Origin: Rhizobium sp. 32-5/1
Lineage (GTDB): Bacteria > Pseudomonadota > Alphaproteobacteria > Rhizobiales > Rhizobiaceae
Direction: 5' to 3'
DNA length: 64,000 nucleotides
NCBI RefSeq assembly: GCF_029537235.1
Contig: NZ_CP120639.1
Location: 372,001 to 436,000, forward strand
The notes under the pieces are model-generated. The model did not search any database. It was not told where the DNA came from and saw nothing but the letters and a program-made list of their open reading frames with translations. Made by a program: the position numbers and the translations under genes. Shown one piece after another: positions 46,117 through 56,152 of the stretch. The first letter of the stretch is position 1. Each line of letters begins with the position of its first letter.

Positions 46117-47774
46117 TCAGGCCTCGTACGTTACGCGACCGCCGCAGACGGTCAACACCGGGAAAAGCGTCTTGATTTCGTCCTTCGGCAATGCCTCGAT
46201 GTCATCAGAGAGAATAACGAAATCGGCGAGGTAGCCGGGCGCCAGCTTGCCTTTGCGATCCTCGGCATGCTCGGCATAGGCACCCTCCACCGTGTAGGCC
46301 GCGATTGCCTCCTGCAGAGAGAAGCTCTGGTCTGGAAGATCCGGCGCCCAAGGCGCGCGGTTGACGGCGGCATGGATGCCGGCAAGCACATCAATACGGG
46401 CCACCGGCCAGTCCGATGCGAAAACGACGTGGGCACCCGCTTGCTTCAAGGTCCGCCAAGCATAGGCGAGTGCCCACCGATCCGGCCCGATCCGGGTTCT
46501 GCCCGGTTCCGGCGAGAAATCCATGAGCCCCGGAGGATGGGGAGGCTGCATGGATGCGATTGCGCCGAGTTCGGCGAAACGCGGAATATCGTCTCCGAGG
46601 ATCACCTCGACATGCTCAACCCGGTGGCGCGCATCGCGCGCGCCGTTGGTCTTGAGCGCGGCCTCGTAGCCGTTGAGCACGGCATTGACGGCGCCATCGC
46701 CGATGGAATGCACCGCAATCTGCAAGCCACGGCGATCAGCCTCGACGGCCATTTCAGTGAACTGCCTCTGGCTGAACAGCGGCTCGCCGGTGAAATCGGG
46801 GCGATCGGCATAACCCCCTGCGAGATAGGCGGTGTAGCCTTCGATGACGCCGTCGTAAAACGCCTTCACCAGGCCCGAATTCAGCCAGTCGCCCTGATAG
46901 GCTTCGTTCATGCGGGAGGCTTTCTCCAACATGTCGACAGTCATGAAATTCTTGAAGTGGAACGGCACCTTGACGCGGCAGATCAGGTCGCCCTCTTCCT
47001 CGATCTCCTTGAGCAGTTCGAGCGTATAGAAATTGCCATCCATGTTGTGAATAGAGGTAATGCCATGCCGAGCGCACCAGGCTAGGCCAGCGGCAATGGC
47101 AGCGCGATCCTGTGCCCGCTCTTCGGGCGTCGGCGTCACCAATGGCTCACCGCCCGTGGACAGACCCAGGCTGGCGCGATCGGTGCCGGCATAGACGTTC
47201 ACAGGGCCGAAGGCTTCGACTTCTCGAAGCTCACCGCTTGCAAGGCCATCCTTGCCCATCACGATTTCATTACCGGGGCCGAGCGCCTTGCCGTTCAGCA
47301 GGTCAACTTCCTTGAGCACCAAGGTGTTGACCCACATCGTATGGTGATCAAAGGCCACGAAGGCGAGCGGTCGATCACTAATGATGGCATCGAGATAGTG
47401 ACGATCGATCGGCTCGCCGTCGCGCATGTCGTAATCGACGCTCTGGCAGAACAACACCTTTGCATCCGGATTTGCCGCCGCATAAGCGCAGACTGTCTGC
47501 CGCACGATGTCGTCGCCTTTAACGCCGTTCAGGGACAGGTCCTTGAGGATGGCACCCCCGCCGAAGACATGCATGTGCGCCTCGATGAATCCGGGCAGCA
47601 GGCTGCGTCCAGCACCCTGGATCCTTCGGGTGCCCTCCCCGCCAATGCCTCGATTTGGCGGTCGTCGCCGACGGCGAGAATCCGTCCGTCGCCCACAGCA
47701 AGGGCGGTTGCCGCGGTTCTTTCCGAATCCATGGTCAGAATTCTGGCGTTGGTGACGATCATGTCGGCCTGCAT
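46117..47774 (-). CDS. Amidohydrolase family protein (YtcJ-like, amidohydrolase 3; frame break near the N-terminus)
   Basis: Repaired length is 552 residues. The N-terminal composite domain reads MIVTNARILTMDSERTAA. The metal motif is FIEAHMHVFGG near residue 60, with later His and Asp sites in AVHSIGDGAVN (~360), HRVEHVEVI and FASDWPVARID (~450). The break lies in the C4 run 47637-47640; one more G joins IEALAG to EGTRRIQGAGRSLLPG. The ATG is at 47774. Members hydrolyse amides such as formamide-type or N-acyl compounds. It is the first gene of the eight-gene operon, divergent from GntR at 47919. Confidence 0.88.
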
Positions 47775-47833
47775 GCAATTCCCTCGTTCGATTCCGCAAC
47801 GCGACTTTTTGTCGATCACCTACGGATACTTTT

Positions 47834-47841
47834 TGTATACA
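47834..47841. promoter_or_regulatory. TGTATACA palindrome, probable GntR operator
   Basis: TTTTGTATACATAA at 47831-47844 contains the 8-bp palindrome TGTATACA, a usual core for FCD-type GntR proteins. It lies between the divergent amidohydrolase (47774) and GntR (47919) genes. Confidence 0.6.
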
Positions 47842-47918
47842 TAATGCAGTTGCGAGTGGGCGAGTCAACCGCTATCTAGGAAGACTAATGTCCTTCCACT
47901 TAATCACTTGGGGTTCAG

Positions 47919-48632
47919 ATGAACGAAATTGCCCGAGGCCAACTGCGGCAAACAACCTATGAGGCGATCAAGGCGATGATCGTCACAGGTCAATTGACAC
48001 CGGGCCGGCGACTGACCGAGCTTGAGCTCGTCGAACAGCTGCAGGTTAGCCGAACGCCGGTTCGCGAGGCCCTCAACCGGCTGGAGCGCGATGGGCTGGT
48101 CATTGAGCGCCCGCGTACGGGCTTTGCCGTCGTTCACTTCGATGAAGCGATGTTGCGCAACGTCTTCGACATTCGCGTCGTGCTGGATGAGCACGCCACA
48201 CGGCTCGCCATGGCCCGCATCACAGATGATGAAGTCGATGTGCTACGCGGCCTCGTGGCTGAATGCGAACGGCTTGCCGCACATGATCCCACCCCGCGGG
48301 GGCGTCTGCAGGAGATGCAGACCGGGCTCGAGATTCACCGCTCGATCGCACGATATAGCGGTAATCCCATGCTGGCCGACATGCTAAACGGACTGCTGGA
48401 AAAGTGCCAAGTTTATGTCTGGATGGAGCTGACCCAATTGAACGACTGGCAGCAAGCACGCGACGAACACCATGCGATCGTCGAAGCAATTGCCGCGCGC
48501 GATGTTCAAAAGGCCTGCGATGAAGCGCGACAGCATATCAATCAGTCACGCGACGGCATTCTGAAGATGATGAATCTCCAACGCGACTTCCGTGATCTCT
48601 ACAAGCAAAAGAGCGAAGACGTCGGCGTGTGA
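47919..48632 (+). CDS. GntR-family regulator (FCD subfamily) of the polyamine-type operon
   Basis: A 237-residue regulator. Winged HTH at residues 8-75 (RQTTYEAIKAMIVTGQL, LVEQLQVSRTPVREALNRLE) with the fully canonical SRTPVREAL recognition helix. The FCD domain carries its metal-site residues in FDIRVVLDEHATRLA and GLEIHRSIARYSGN and a His in RDEHHAIVEAI. It is divergent from the operon it presumably represses. Confidence 0.93.
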   Translation: MNEIARGQLRQTTYEAIKAMIVTGQLTPGRRLTELELVEQLQVSRTPVREALNRLERDGLVIERPRTGFAVVHFDEAMLRNVFDIRVVLDEHATRLAMARITDDEVDVLRGLVAECERLAAHDPTPRGRLQEMQTGLEIHRSIARYSGNPMLADMLNGLLEKCQVYVWMELTQLNDWQQARDEHHAIVEAIAARDVQKACDEARQHINQSRDGILKMMNLQRDFRDLYKQKSEDVGV

Positions 48633-49224
48633 GTCTCGGTCGTCATCGGGCTGATGGCCATCGCTTTTTGCATGCCGCAATTGCAGACTTGCACTTGGCG
48701 CCTCTCCAAGTCATGTCACTATCGAAAGGCCTCAGGAGGATGCGGTCGAAGCGTAGTTCTGTCGCTTTAGATTCTATGGCAACGGTAAGCATCGGACCAT
48801 CCGAGGAACTCTGCAGAGGTGGCGAGCGACGCAAGGCCGACTTTGACCTCCTGCCCCTCCCGCAGTAAGTCACGTCGGCGGAACACCCGACCTCTCGACT
48901 CTGTTGACGGACGCATGAAGCGACCGTTGACAGGAGCTGCGGAAATGCCTGGTGACGGCCTCAACGCCTGCATGAGGTGCGACCACGACGACCTCTTGAC
49001 CGCCCGTAGTGGCAACGGAATTTGAAACGAGATCCACTTATCTCGCTCGGCCGGTTCGGTTCTCGAACCTCTCCCCTCGCCGCGCTCGCAAAAGACAGCT
49101 TTACGCGGGAAATACATTCCCCTCGGTATTTCCGGATAGATTTGCAAGATCGTGATGGCGGGAACGCAGCGGCGTTGCCCGTGTGAGCGACAATAGGATA
49201 GCGCACGAGTTTGGTGGCAAGCTG
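48633..49224. other. Gap without a supported gene
   Basis: About 590 bp between the GntR gene and the amino acid ABC set, which converge on it. Short overlapping frames exist on both strands; none has a recognisable family or start. It may hold decayed coding sequence. Confidence 0.4.
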
Positions 49225-50063
49225 TTACGGCGAGACCAGATCGGCTTCAAACCACTTGAGGCTTATTTCTCTCAGCGTGCCATCCTCTGCGGTCGCTTCA
49301 ATTGCGTCATTGAACTTTTCAATGAGCTCTTTGTCCCGCTTTTGTAAACCTATCCCGACACCGGGACCAAATACACCGCCCGAGATTCGAGGGCCGTAGA
49401 GCACTGCGGCGGCACCTTCCTTCGATTCCAGGAAGACTTTCCAAACCGAGTAGTCCGCCAATCCGCCATCAATGCGACCCGAGACCAGATCAAGATTGAG
49501 ATTGTCCTGCTTATCGTAGGTGCGGACTTGGACTGAATCGCCGAGGTAGTCCCGCACAAACGATTCAGCGTTGGTCGATCCCTGTACACCGATCACTTTC
49601 CCCTCCAGATTTTTTTCAGCGCGTGCAAAGCGGTGGTGTCGCCTTGATTTTCGGAAGAGAGGTCGATCTTCAGGCCGCTATCCATTGCCGGAAGATCAAG
49701 CGACTTACCAACGACGAAATAGCTGGATGTCAGTGCATAGGGCTTGGAGAAGGCGATGACCTGCTTTCTTTTCTCCGTGATCGACATTCCGGCCATGATC
49801 GCATCGAATTTGCCAACATTGAGGGCCGGGATGATGCCATCCCAAGCCTGTGTAACGAACACGCATTCGAGTTTCGCGCGCTCGCAAAGCGCCCTGCCGA
49901 CATCAATGTCAAATCCGACCGGTTCTCCAGACGTATCGACTGAATTCCAGGGCGGAAAGGCGCCTTCCGTCGCAATCTTGATTGCCTTGCCGTCTTGCGC
50001 ATGGGCTTGGCTGGCAATTGTGGTGGCCAACAACAATTGCAGTATCACTTTGAATGTGATCAT
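49225..50063 (-). CDS. Polar amino acid ABC transporter substrate-binding protein (frame break)
   Basis: A binder of the SBP_bac_3 family, 279 residues after repair. Signal peptide QLLLATTIASQAHAQ, then IKIATEGAFPPWNSVD, GFDIDVGRALCERA, WDGIIPALNVGKFDAIMAGM, part-quoted as IIPALNVGKFDAIMAGM, all typical of opine/arginine/histidine-type binders. The break is at the T7 run 49610-49616; one more base joins HALKKN to LEGKVIGVQGSTNAESF. The start MITFKVI overlaps the alanine racemase stop by 4 nt. It is the last gene of the operon. Confidence 0.9.
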
Positions 50064-51256
50064 TTGAGATCCTCTCTTGAATTTGTTTGATGGCTTCCTG
50101 TGTAGAGTCGCGGGATGTGGTCCCGAAGCTGGCCATAGAGGCCAACCATGTCGGTGCCCCAAAGACGAGCCAGTTCGTCGTGAGTGATGACCTGATTGCC
50201 TTGGTGGCCGAGCAGCACGACCCGGTCTCCAAAGCGAGCCTCTGGCACTTCGGTAAGATCAATGCGCAGGTGCTCCAAATGGGCCGGACGCAGTAGCCGG
50301 ACCCGCTTTCCGCCGACGATGGCTTCGGAGCCCTTGGGAATATCCCGGGGGTAGCCATCGCCCCAACCCATGCCGAGCACCCCGATAAGCATCCCGGCTT
50401 CGAAGCCGGGAATGGCTGGTACCGGCCCCATGGACGCGTCAATTCGCTTTACCGCAATCAAGCTGGTCGAGATTGCTTTCAGGGCGTGTCGCAGCTTTAC
50501 CGGACGGACAGGCTTATCGGACTCTGGAAGACCAATGAACAGAGCTCCCGGATCGACCGCATCCAGGTCCATCTCTGGGTGGTTCAGAACCCCTTCGGTG
50601 CTGGACATCATGGCGACTGCCGGCCGAACACCGAGATTTCGTGCATGCTGCAAGACTACCTGCATGCGACCGAGTTGGTCTGACGCATCAGAAGGTTTCG
50701 TGGTGGGCAGCTCGCTCATGTGGGCGTAGATGCCCTCCACTTTTACATCTGCATGCGCATTGGCCATCACGAGAAGCCGGCAAACCTCCTGCGGTGTGGC
50801 ACCTGCACGAAAGAAACCAAGATCAACCTTTACGAACGCGCGCGTCTTCTTCAAGGCGGCACGCCACTGCCGCAACTCCTCCGCGCTTGACACGGTGATG
50901 GTGAGATCCAGCGACTCTACTGTAGATGCTGCTACGGGCAACGCGCCGGGATAGAGGAGAATCGGAAGCCTTACGCCCGCGTCGCGGATCGCGACGGCAT
51001 CGAGCAACGAGGCCACCGCGAAACCATCGACACCCTCGCTGCTCAAAATGCCGGCGACCGCACCTGCACCGCAGCCATAACCATTGCGTTTCAAACAGGC
51101 GAAGACTTTCACGCTCACGGGGAGATGGCCTCGAACCTGTTTATAGTTGTGCCGAATTGCATCAACGTCGATCTCATACCAGCTCCCTCGCTTTTCGGCG
51201 GCGCTGGTGAGACTTGGAGTGTGTAGTTCTGGTGACGGCATGAGAAGTGTTGTCAT
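50060..51256 (-). CDS. Alanine racemase family protein (PLP-dependent)
   Basis: A 398-residue fold-type III racemase. The PLP lysine is K56 in ACLKRNGYGCG, a variant of the usual VKANAYGHG, and the second catalytic residue is the Tyr of GWGDGYPRD near residue 300. YAHMSELPTT and PEMDLDAVDPGALFIG are other family segments. It is translationally coupled on both sides (4-nt overlaps) inside an amino acid ABC operon, so it probably interconverts the imported amino acid rather than serving cell wall synthesis. The unusual lysine motif suggests relaxed or non-alanine specificity. There is no signal peptide. Confidence 0.88.
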   Translation of the reverse strand: MTTLLMPSPELHTPSLTSAAEKRGSWYEIDVDAIRHNYKQVRGHLPVSVKVFACLKRNGYGCGAGAVAGILSSEGVDGFAVASLLDAVAIRDAGVRLPILLYPGALPVAASTVESLDLTITVSSAEELRQWRAALKKTRAFVKVDLGFFRAGATPQEVCRLLVMANAHADVKVEGIYAHMSELPTTKPSDASDQLGRMQVVLQHARNLGVRPAVAMMSSTEGVLNHPEMDLDAVDPGALFIGLPESDKPVRPVKLRHALKAISTSLIAVKRIDASMGPVPAIPGFEAGMLIGVLGMGWGDGYPRDIPKGSEAIVGGKRVRLLRPAHLEHLRIDLTEVPEARFGDRVVLLGHQGNQVITHDELARLWGTDMVGLYGQLRDHIPRLYTGSHQTNSREDLK

Positions 51257-52010
51257 CGCGCCACCTGCCGCACGGGTATCGCCTGTTCAACGGCGCTTGC
51301 TCGCACGCCGTTGTCGTTCACGACTTGAATTCGGCGCGTGTGGATTGCCAACCGCCGTTCCAGGCGATCGAACAGATGTACGATCAGAAATGTAAAACCA
51401 AGATAGAGGAGCGCTGCGGAGACAAATACCTCGTAGGGAGAAAAGGTCTGCGACACGATCTTGCGAGCGGTGCCGGTGAGCTCCATGAGGGTAATCGTGC
51501 TGGCGAGCGAACTGGCCTTCAGCATCAAAACCACTTCGTTGGCGTAGGCTGGAAGGGAGAGTCTGAACGCGATGGGAAGGACGATACGTCGTGTCCGCAG
51601 CGCAAACGACATCCCAAGCGCTTTTGCAGCCTCAATTTCGCCCGAGGGAACTGCCTGGATCCCGCCCCGCAGGATCTCAGTCGTGTAGGCAGCGTTGTTC
51701 AGGCAAAATGCGATGAGTGCGCACCAATATGGTTCCCTTAGGATGCACCATGCAACGCTCGACCGCACCCACTCTACCTGGCCGGCGCCGTAGTAGATCA
51801 AGAATAGCTGCACGAGCAGAGGCGTCCCGCGAAACATGAAAGTGTAAAGAAGAACGGGCTGAGAGAACCAAGGAGACGAAGACGCGCGCAGCAGTGCCAA
51901 TGGCAACGCGAGAAAAAGCCGAGCGCAATGGATACGACAGTCAATTTTGCAGTGAGCAAGGCTCCGTCCAGCAGAAGCGGAAGAACATCAACGATCAGAT
52001 ACCAGTTCAT
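51253..52010 (-). CDS. Polar amino acid ABC transporter permease (HisM type; frame break)
   Basis: A 252-residue permease. The EAA loop is GEIEAAKALGMSFALRTRRI near residue 150. The ORF pieces 52010-51798 and 51906-51253 join if one base is added to the A5 run 51913-51917, giving LGFFLALPLALLRAS, normal for the second helix region. Its stop overlaps the racemase start by 4 nt. It forms a heterodimer with the permease at 52021. Confidence 0.88.
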
Positions 52011-52020
52011 AGCCAGGTCC

Positions 52021-52698
52021 TCATTTTGCTATACGCACGCCGCGGCTGGCATGCCATTCGAGCAGCGCCAGGCCGACTAGGGAAACGGAGGTGAACGACA
52101 GATAGAGACCAGCGGCGATCGAATAGAAGGTCAGGGGGTCGTGGGTAGAGCCAGCGGCGACGCTGGTCTTGCGCATAAGATCTTCGAGCCCGACAACGGA
52201 GATTAACGCGGTGTCCTTCAGCAAGGTCAGCCACTGGTTCCCAAGCCCTGGCAGCGCATACCGCCACATTTGAGGGATGATCACGAGCCGCCACACCAGG
52301 AGTTTCGTCAGGCCAAGGGCTTTGGCCGCCTCAATTTGGCCCCCGGGTACCGCAAGAATTGCGGCCCTGAACACCTCGGTTGCGTATGCTCCGAAAACGA
52401 TCGTCAACGAAAAAATGCCAGCGGAAAACGCGTCTACCTCGACATATCGGCCGCAAATCGCCGTCAACGCCACGGTGCCGCCAAAATAGAGAATGAGAAT
52501 GATGAGCAGTTCAGGAACACCGCGAATAATGGTTGTATATCCAGCGGCAAGCCTGTTTAGACACCGATTGGGGCCAAGTTTCGCCAAGGCTCCGCAAAGG
52601 CCCACGGCTGATCCCAGCGCCAGGCTAGTGATTGCCACGTGAAGTGTGGTCACTGCCCCCAAAGCGATTTGTTCGCCGAAGCCCTGCAGGTCCATCAT
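52021..52698 (-). CDS. Polar amino acid ABC transporter permease (HisQ type)
   Basis: A 225-residue permease with five membrane segments. The EAA loop is GQIEAAKALGLTKLLVWRLV near residue 125, and the end of the previous helix reads YATEVFRAAI. It overlaps the ATPase stop by 4 nt and sits 10 nt before the HisM-type permease. Confidence 0.93.
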   Translation of the reverse strand: MMDLQGFGEQIALGAVTTLHVAITSLALGSAVGLCGALAKLGPNRCLNRLAAGYTTIIRGVPELLIILILYFGGTVALTAICGRYVEVDAFSAGIFSLTIVFGAYATEVFRAAILAVPGGQIEAAKALGLTKLLVWRLVIIPQMWRYALPGLGNQWLTLLKDTALISVVGLEDLMRKTSVAAGSTHDPLTFYSIAAGLYLSFTSVSLVGLALLEWHASRGVRIAK

Positions 52699-53507
52699 TG
52701 CCGGAACCCTTCACCCTGAACCGATAGGAATTGCCGGAAGCGCGCAGAGCTTGGATTTCCGAATAGCGCGTCAGGACTTCCCTCCTCTTCAATTCGACCC
52801 TGATGAAGAAACACGACCCGATCGGATACTTGCCGGGCAAACCCGAGTTCGTGTGTAACGATCAGCATCGTGCGCCCTTCGTCGGCAAGCGAGCGAATGA
52901 TCTTCAGGACATCGCCGACAAGTTCGGGATCAAGGGACGACGTCGGCTCGTCGAAAAGCAGGATTTCCGGATCCATGGCCAGCGCTCGCGCGATGGCAAT
53001 GCGTTGCTGCTGGCCGCCGGAGAGCTGCGAGGGATAGGCATGACGTTTGTCGGCTAGGCCGACCTTCAACAAAAGTTCTTCCGCCCGAAGACAGGCTTCA
53101 CGGTTGGAGATACCGAGAACGTGAATCGGAGCTTCGATTATGTTTGCAAGAACCGTCTTGTGTGACCACAGATTGAAATTCTGGAACACCATGCCAAGCT
53201 TCTTGCGTAGCTCGTTGATTTCCTTCCCGCCGGTCAACCCGCCCCGTATTTTCACTTGCCGTCCAGAAACCCAGATCTCCCCCGCATTTGGCTCCTCCAG
53301 AAAATTCAGGCAGCGCAGGAACGTGCTTTTTCCTGAACCGCTGCTGCCGAGGATGGAGATGACGTCGCCACGCTGAGCCTGGAGGGACAGACCCTTGATG
53401 ACTTCGAGGTGGCCGAAGCGCTTTTTCAAATCGACCACGCAGAGTGCTGCGGTCGTCGTCTCAGATTGAACCGGTTCGCAATTCTCGGCGGCAGGCTTGG
53501 TGTTCAC
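52695..53507 (-). CDS. Polar amino acid ABC transporter ATP-binding protein (HisP type)
   Basis: A 270-residue ATPase with Walker A GSSGSGKST near residue 55, Q-loop VFQNFNLWSHKTVLANIIEA, part-quoted as VFQNFNLWSHKTVL, which is the HisP/OccP form, signature LSGGQQQRIAIARAL and Walker B LLFDEPTSSLD. It is the first gene of a five-gene operon: ATPase, two permeases, racemase, binding protein. It extends about 20 residues more at the N-terminus than most family members, so the start could be internal. Confidence 0.94.
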   Translation of the reverse strand: MNTKPAAENCEPVQSETTTAALCVVDLKKRFGHLEVIKGLSLQAQRGDVISILGSSGSGKSTFLRCLNFLEEPNAGEIWVSGRQVKIRGGLTGGKEINELRKKLGMVFQNFNLWSHKTVLANIIEAPIHVLGISNREACLRAEELLLKVGLADKRHAYPSQLSGGQQQRIAIARALAMDPEILLFDEPTSSLDPELVGDVLKIIRSLADEGRTMLIVTHELGFARQVSDRVVFLHQGRIEEEGSPDALFGNPSSARFRQFLSVQGEGFRQ

Positions 53508-53696
53508 TGGAAAGATCCTCGGCTGTCTTTTGTCGAGGATGCAATGTCTAAGGCGCTCGCGCTTGCAGCGGTTTGATACGACTGCGCGATCTGATCATGA
53601 AATCATGCGCCGGATTTCTTGCGCCAGGCGCGCCACAGCGGATCCCAGCGGGTGGCCAGGAGGCGTTCGAACCAATCCGGATTGCACGACCTCGCA

Positions 53697-54888
53697 CTAG
53701 ACCCGCGGGCGACATAGGGTGAGAACAATTGCGCCGGCTGCAAGGAGGACACCGAATGTCAAAAAAACGTAGAGGGCGGGATGTCGTCTGCCAGTGCGGC
53801 AATGGCGCCGAAGAGAATTAAGCCAAGCAAAACCCCGACGCCGTGAACCGCACCTTTTGCCCGGCCCAAGGTCGACCAGGGGACGATGGACTGTAGGATG
53901 ACCTCAACGCCCACTCTGCCAAGATTGTACAATACGCCCAGGATCGCGAACGCAACGAGCACCGATGGCAGATCCAAAATTTTGAGAAGAGTGAAGAACA
54001 TTGCGGTCAACGCGAGGACCGCTAGTTGCAGAGTGTGAATTTTAACAACGCGGATCAGTGGCACGAGAAGGAGGACACCCAGGATGGAACCGGCAGACCA
54101 AGCGCTTTCAAGTTGGCCAAAGTCAATTGCATCTCCTCCCAGCTCTTCAAGAATGAAGCTTGGGCCGACAACGCTGATTAGCATTCCCCGGTAAACAGAA
54201 ATGCATAGACGGCACCGAGATAGACCAAGCGCACGTCCAAATGAAACTTAGGATATATGGGATCGGCGTCGCAGCGTTGGGTTACAACCTGCTCTCGCCT
54301 GACAAAGAGCATGCATAAGGACGACAGTGTAAACGCCACGGCCATGGCCGCGAAGGTAATCGCAGGTGTGGAAGCGTACAGCAGAAGCCCAGTTAACGAT
54401 GCTGCACAAAGGCTTCCAGATTGCGTAAGGAAAAACACCGCGGAGTTCGCTGTGGTTAATGCAAATCCCGATCCTACTGATGGTATCATGCATTGGGAGG
54501 CCGTAAGTGCGATCCGATCTGAGGTCGCGAACAGGACCGCTGACAACCAGATAACCCAAAGAGGATCATTCGCAATCAGCAAGAAGGCGACTGACGACGC
54601 ACCCACAAACCGGACGGCATCCGCAGCCGCGTACAGTACGCGACGATCATAACGGTCTGACATCCATCCGGCGACCGGGCTTGCTACCAGTTCCGCTACG
54701 CTCACAACCGCAAAGAAAGCCGCGACAGCTGGGCTACCGTGACCCGACACCACCAGAATCCAGGCAGACGCTATTTGATATGCGTTTCGCCCCACCGCCG
54801 AAGCAAAAACACTTGCGAGAAACCAATGGAAAGAACGATGTCCGTGACTTGTCGGCCCGGAAACTGCGACAGAAGCTGGTAGACGCAT
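53697..54888 (-). CDS. MFS transporter (two frame breaks)
   Basis: A major-facilitator carrier of about 397 residues after repair, with 12 helices. The loop 2-3 signature is WMSDRYDRRVLYAA near residue 75. Breaks fall at the C4 run 54186-54189 (joins AFLFTG to GMLISVVG) and the A7 run 53761-53767 (adds LTFGVLLAAGAIVLTLCRP at the end, stop at 53697). The start is MRLPASVAVSG at 54888, shortly after the AraC gene, on the same strand. It is of the drug or siderophore efflux type; the substrate is unknown. Confidence 0.85.
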
Positions 54889-55008
54889 ATGGCGATCTTC
54901 GCTGGTGGAGCTTCTAGAGAAGTAGACGAGTGCCTCCTGCCCCGCTTTCGAAATCAGGCCAAACTTCCCAAATTGTGCCAAAATCACTGCGCAGTGCCAT
55001 TAACAACG

Positions 55009-55880
55009 TCACCCGCGCCGAAATTCAGTCGGACTTGCGCCGAAGGCGCGCTTGAATGCGACCGTAAAGTGACTTGAACTTGCGAAACCGCATTCGAGAG
55101 CAACTTCAGTCGCGGAGAGATTCGATGCTCGAAGTAGATCGGCCGCACGCTGAAGGCGATGTTCTGCAACATAGGTGTAGGGGTCTTCCCCGTCGATTGT
55201 TTAAATGCGCGGAAGAAATGGCGACGACTAATGCCCACTTCGTGAGCAAGTTCGTCAAGACTTGGTGGGTTCGCCGTTCGAGACTTGATGATGGCTATGA
55301 CGCGATTGAGTTCGAATGGTGGTAAACCACCCTTGGCTGGCTCGGCACCCAGCCCATTCAATCTGAGAAGTTGCACGAATAGCTGGGTAACTTGGCTCTC
55401 CACCATGATGACGCTGATTGAATCGGGACTTTTGACTTCCGCGCCGATCTTCTCCAAGGACGCTTCGATCGGAGCGTTGCGAAACCCAATCGCTGGTTGC
55501 AGTTCCATGATATATCCGGGGCCAATCGACCGCTCAACGAATGCTGGATCCACCGACACGAACAGATAAGAACCCGTGGGATCACCCTCGTCCCATCCCG
55601 TCCACTCGCAGTGTGCTGGCACGAAAACGACGGAGCCAGGCCCCCTGGGCGTGAAGGCAACGCGGCGCCCTTCAACGAAATCTTCACCCGCTCTTGCCTT
55701 GCCTTTGAGATTGATCAGAAAGACGTGACGCTCGGGTGCCAGTCGCGTTTCCTGGCGGGACAAACCAGTTCGCTTGACAATGTCCGCCCGCACCATTCCC
55801 CAGTCGACATGATGATGAATTAGGGAATTATGATCAGAACGACGAACCTCATCGGGTTGGAAGCCATGCGATTCCTTCAA
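55009..55880 (-). CDS. AraC-family regulator (frame break in the C-terminal HTH)
   Basis: A 290-residue protein after repair. The N-terminal cupin-like sensor has RHVFLINLKGKARAG and GSVVFVPAHCEWTGW. The C-terminal double HTH begins PSLDELAHEVGISRRHFFRAFKQ. The break is at the G4 run 55180-55183, which turns KTPYTYVAEHRLQRAADLL, the linker to the second HTH, into a wrong frame; repair also gives ECGFASSSHFTVAFKRAFG and a stop at 55009. It lies upstream of the MFS gene on the same strand and is divergent from the methyltransferase-like gene, so it may control both. Confidence 0.88.
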
Positions 55881-56152
55881 GGAAGCTATTCCTTACTCGA
55901 TAATCCGCTCCAGAAGATATCATCACCGCGAGTTGCCAAACAATCCTGGATTAACCCACGGTTGGCGGATGATGGCACTTTCATGAAAATGCGGCATTGC
56001 AAATGAAAGCGGACCTTCGAACTCTATCGTACCACCTCGTTGTATGGCGGTGTGCGGTGTTTGAAAGGGTCAACTCGATACGATCATTACTGAATTTCTT
56101 CCATCCCACTGCCGGTGTCGTACTTTCGATTGTCTTTCTGAGGAATGTTGCA

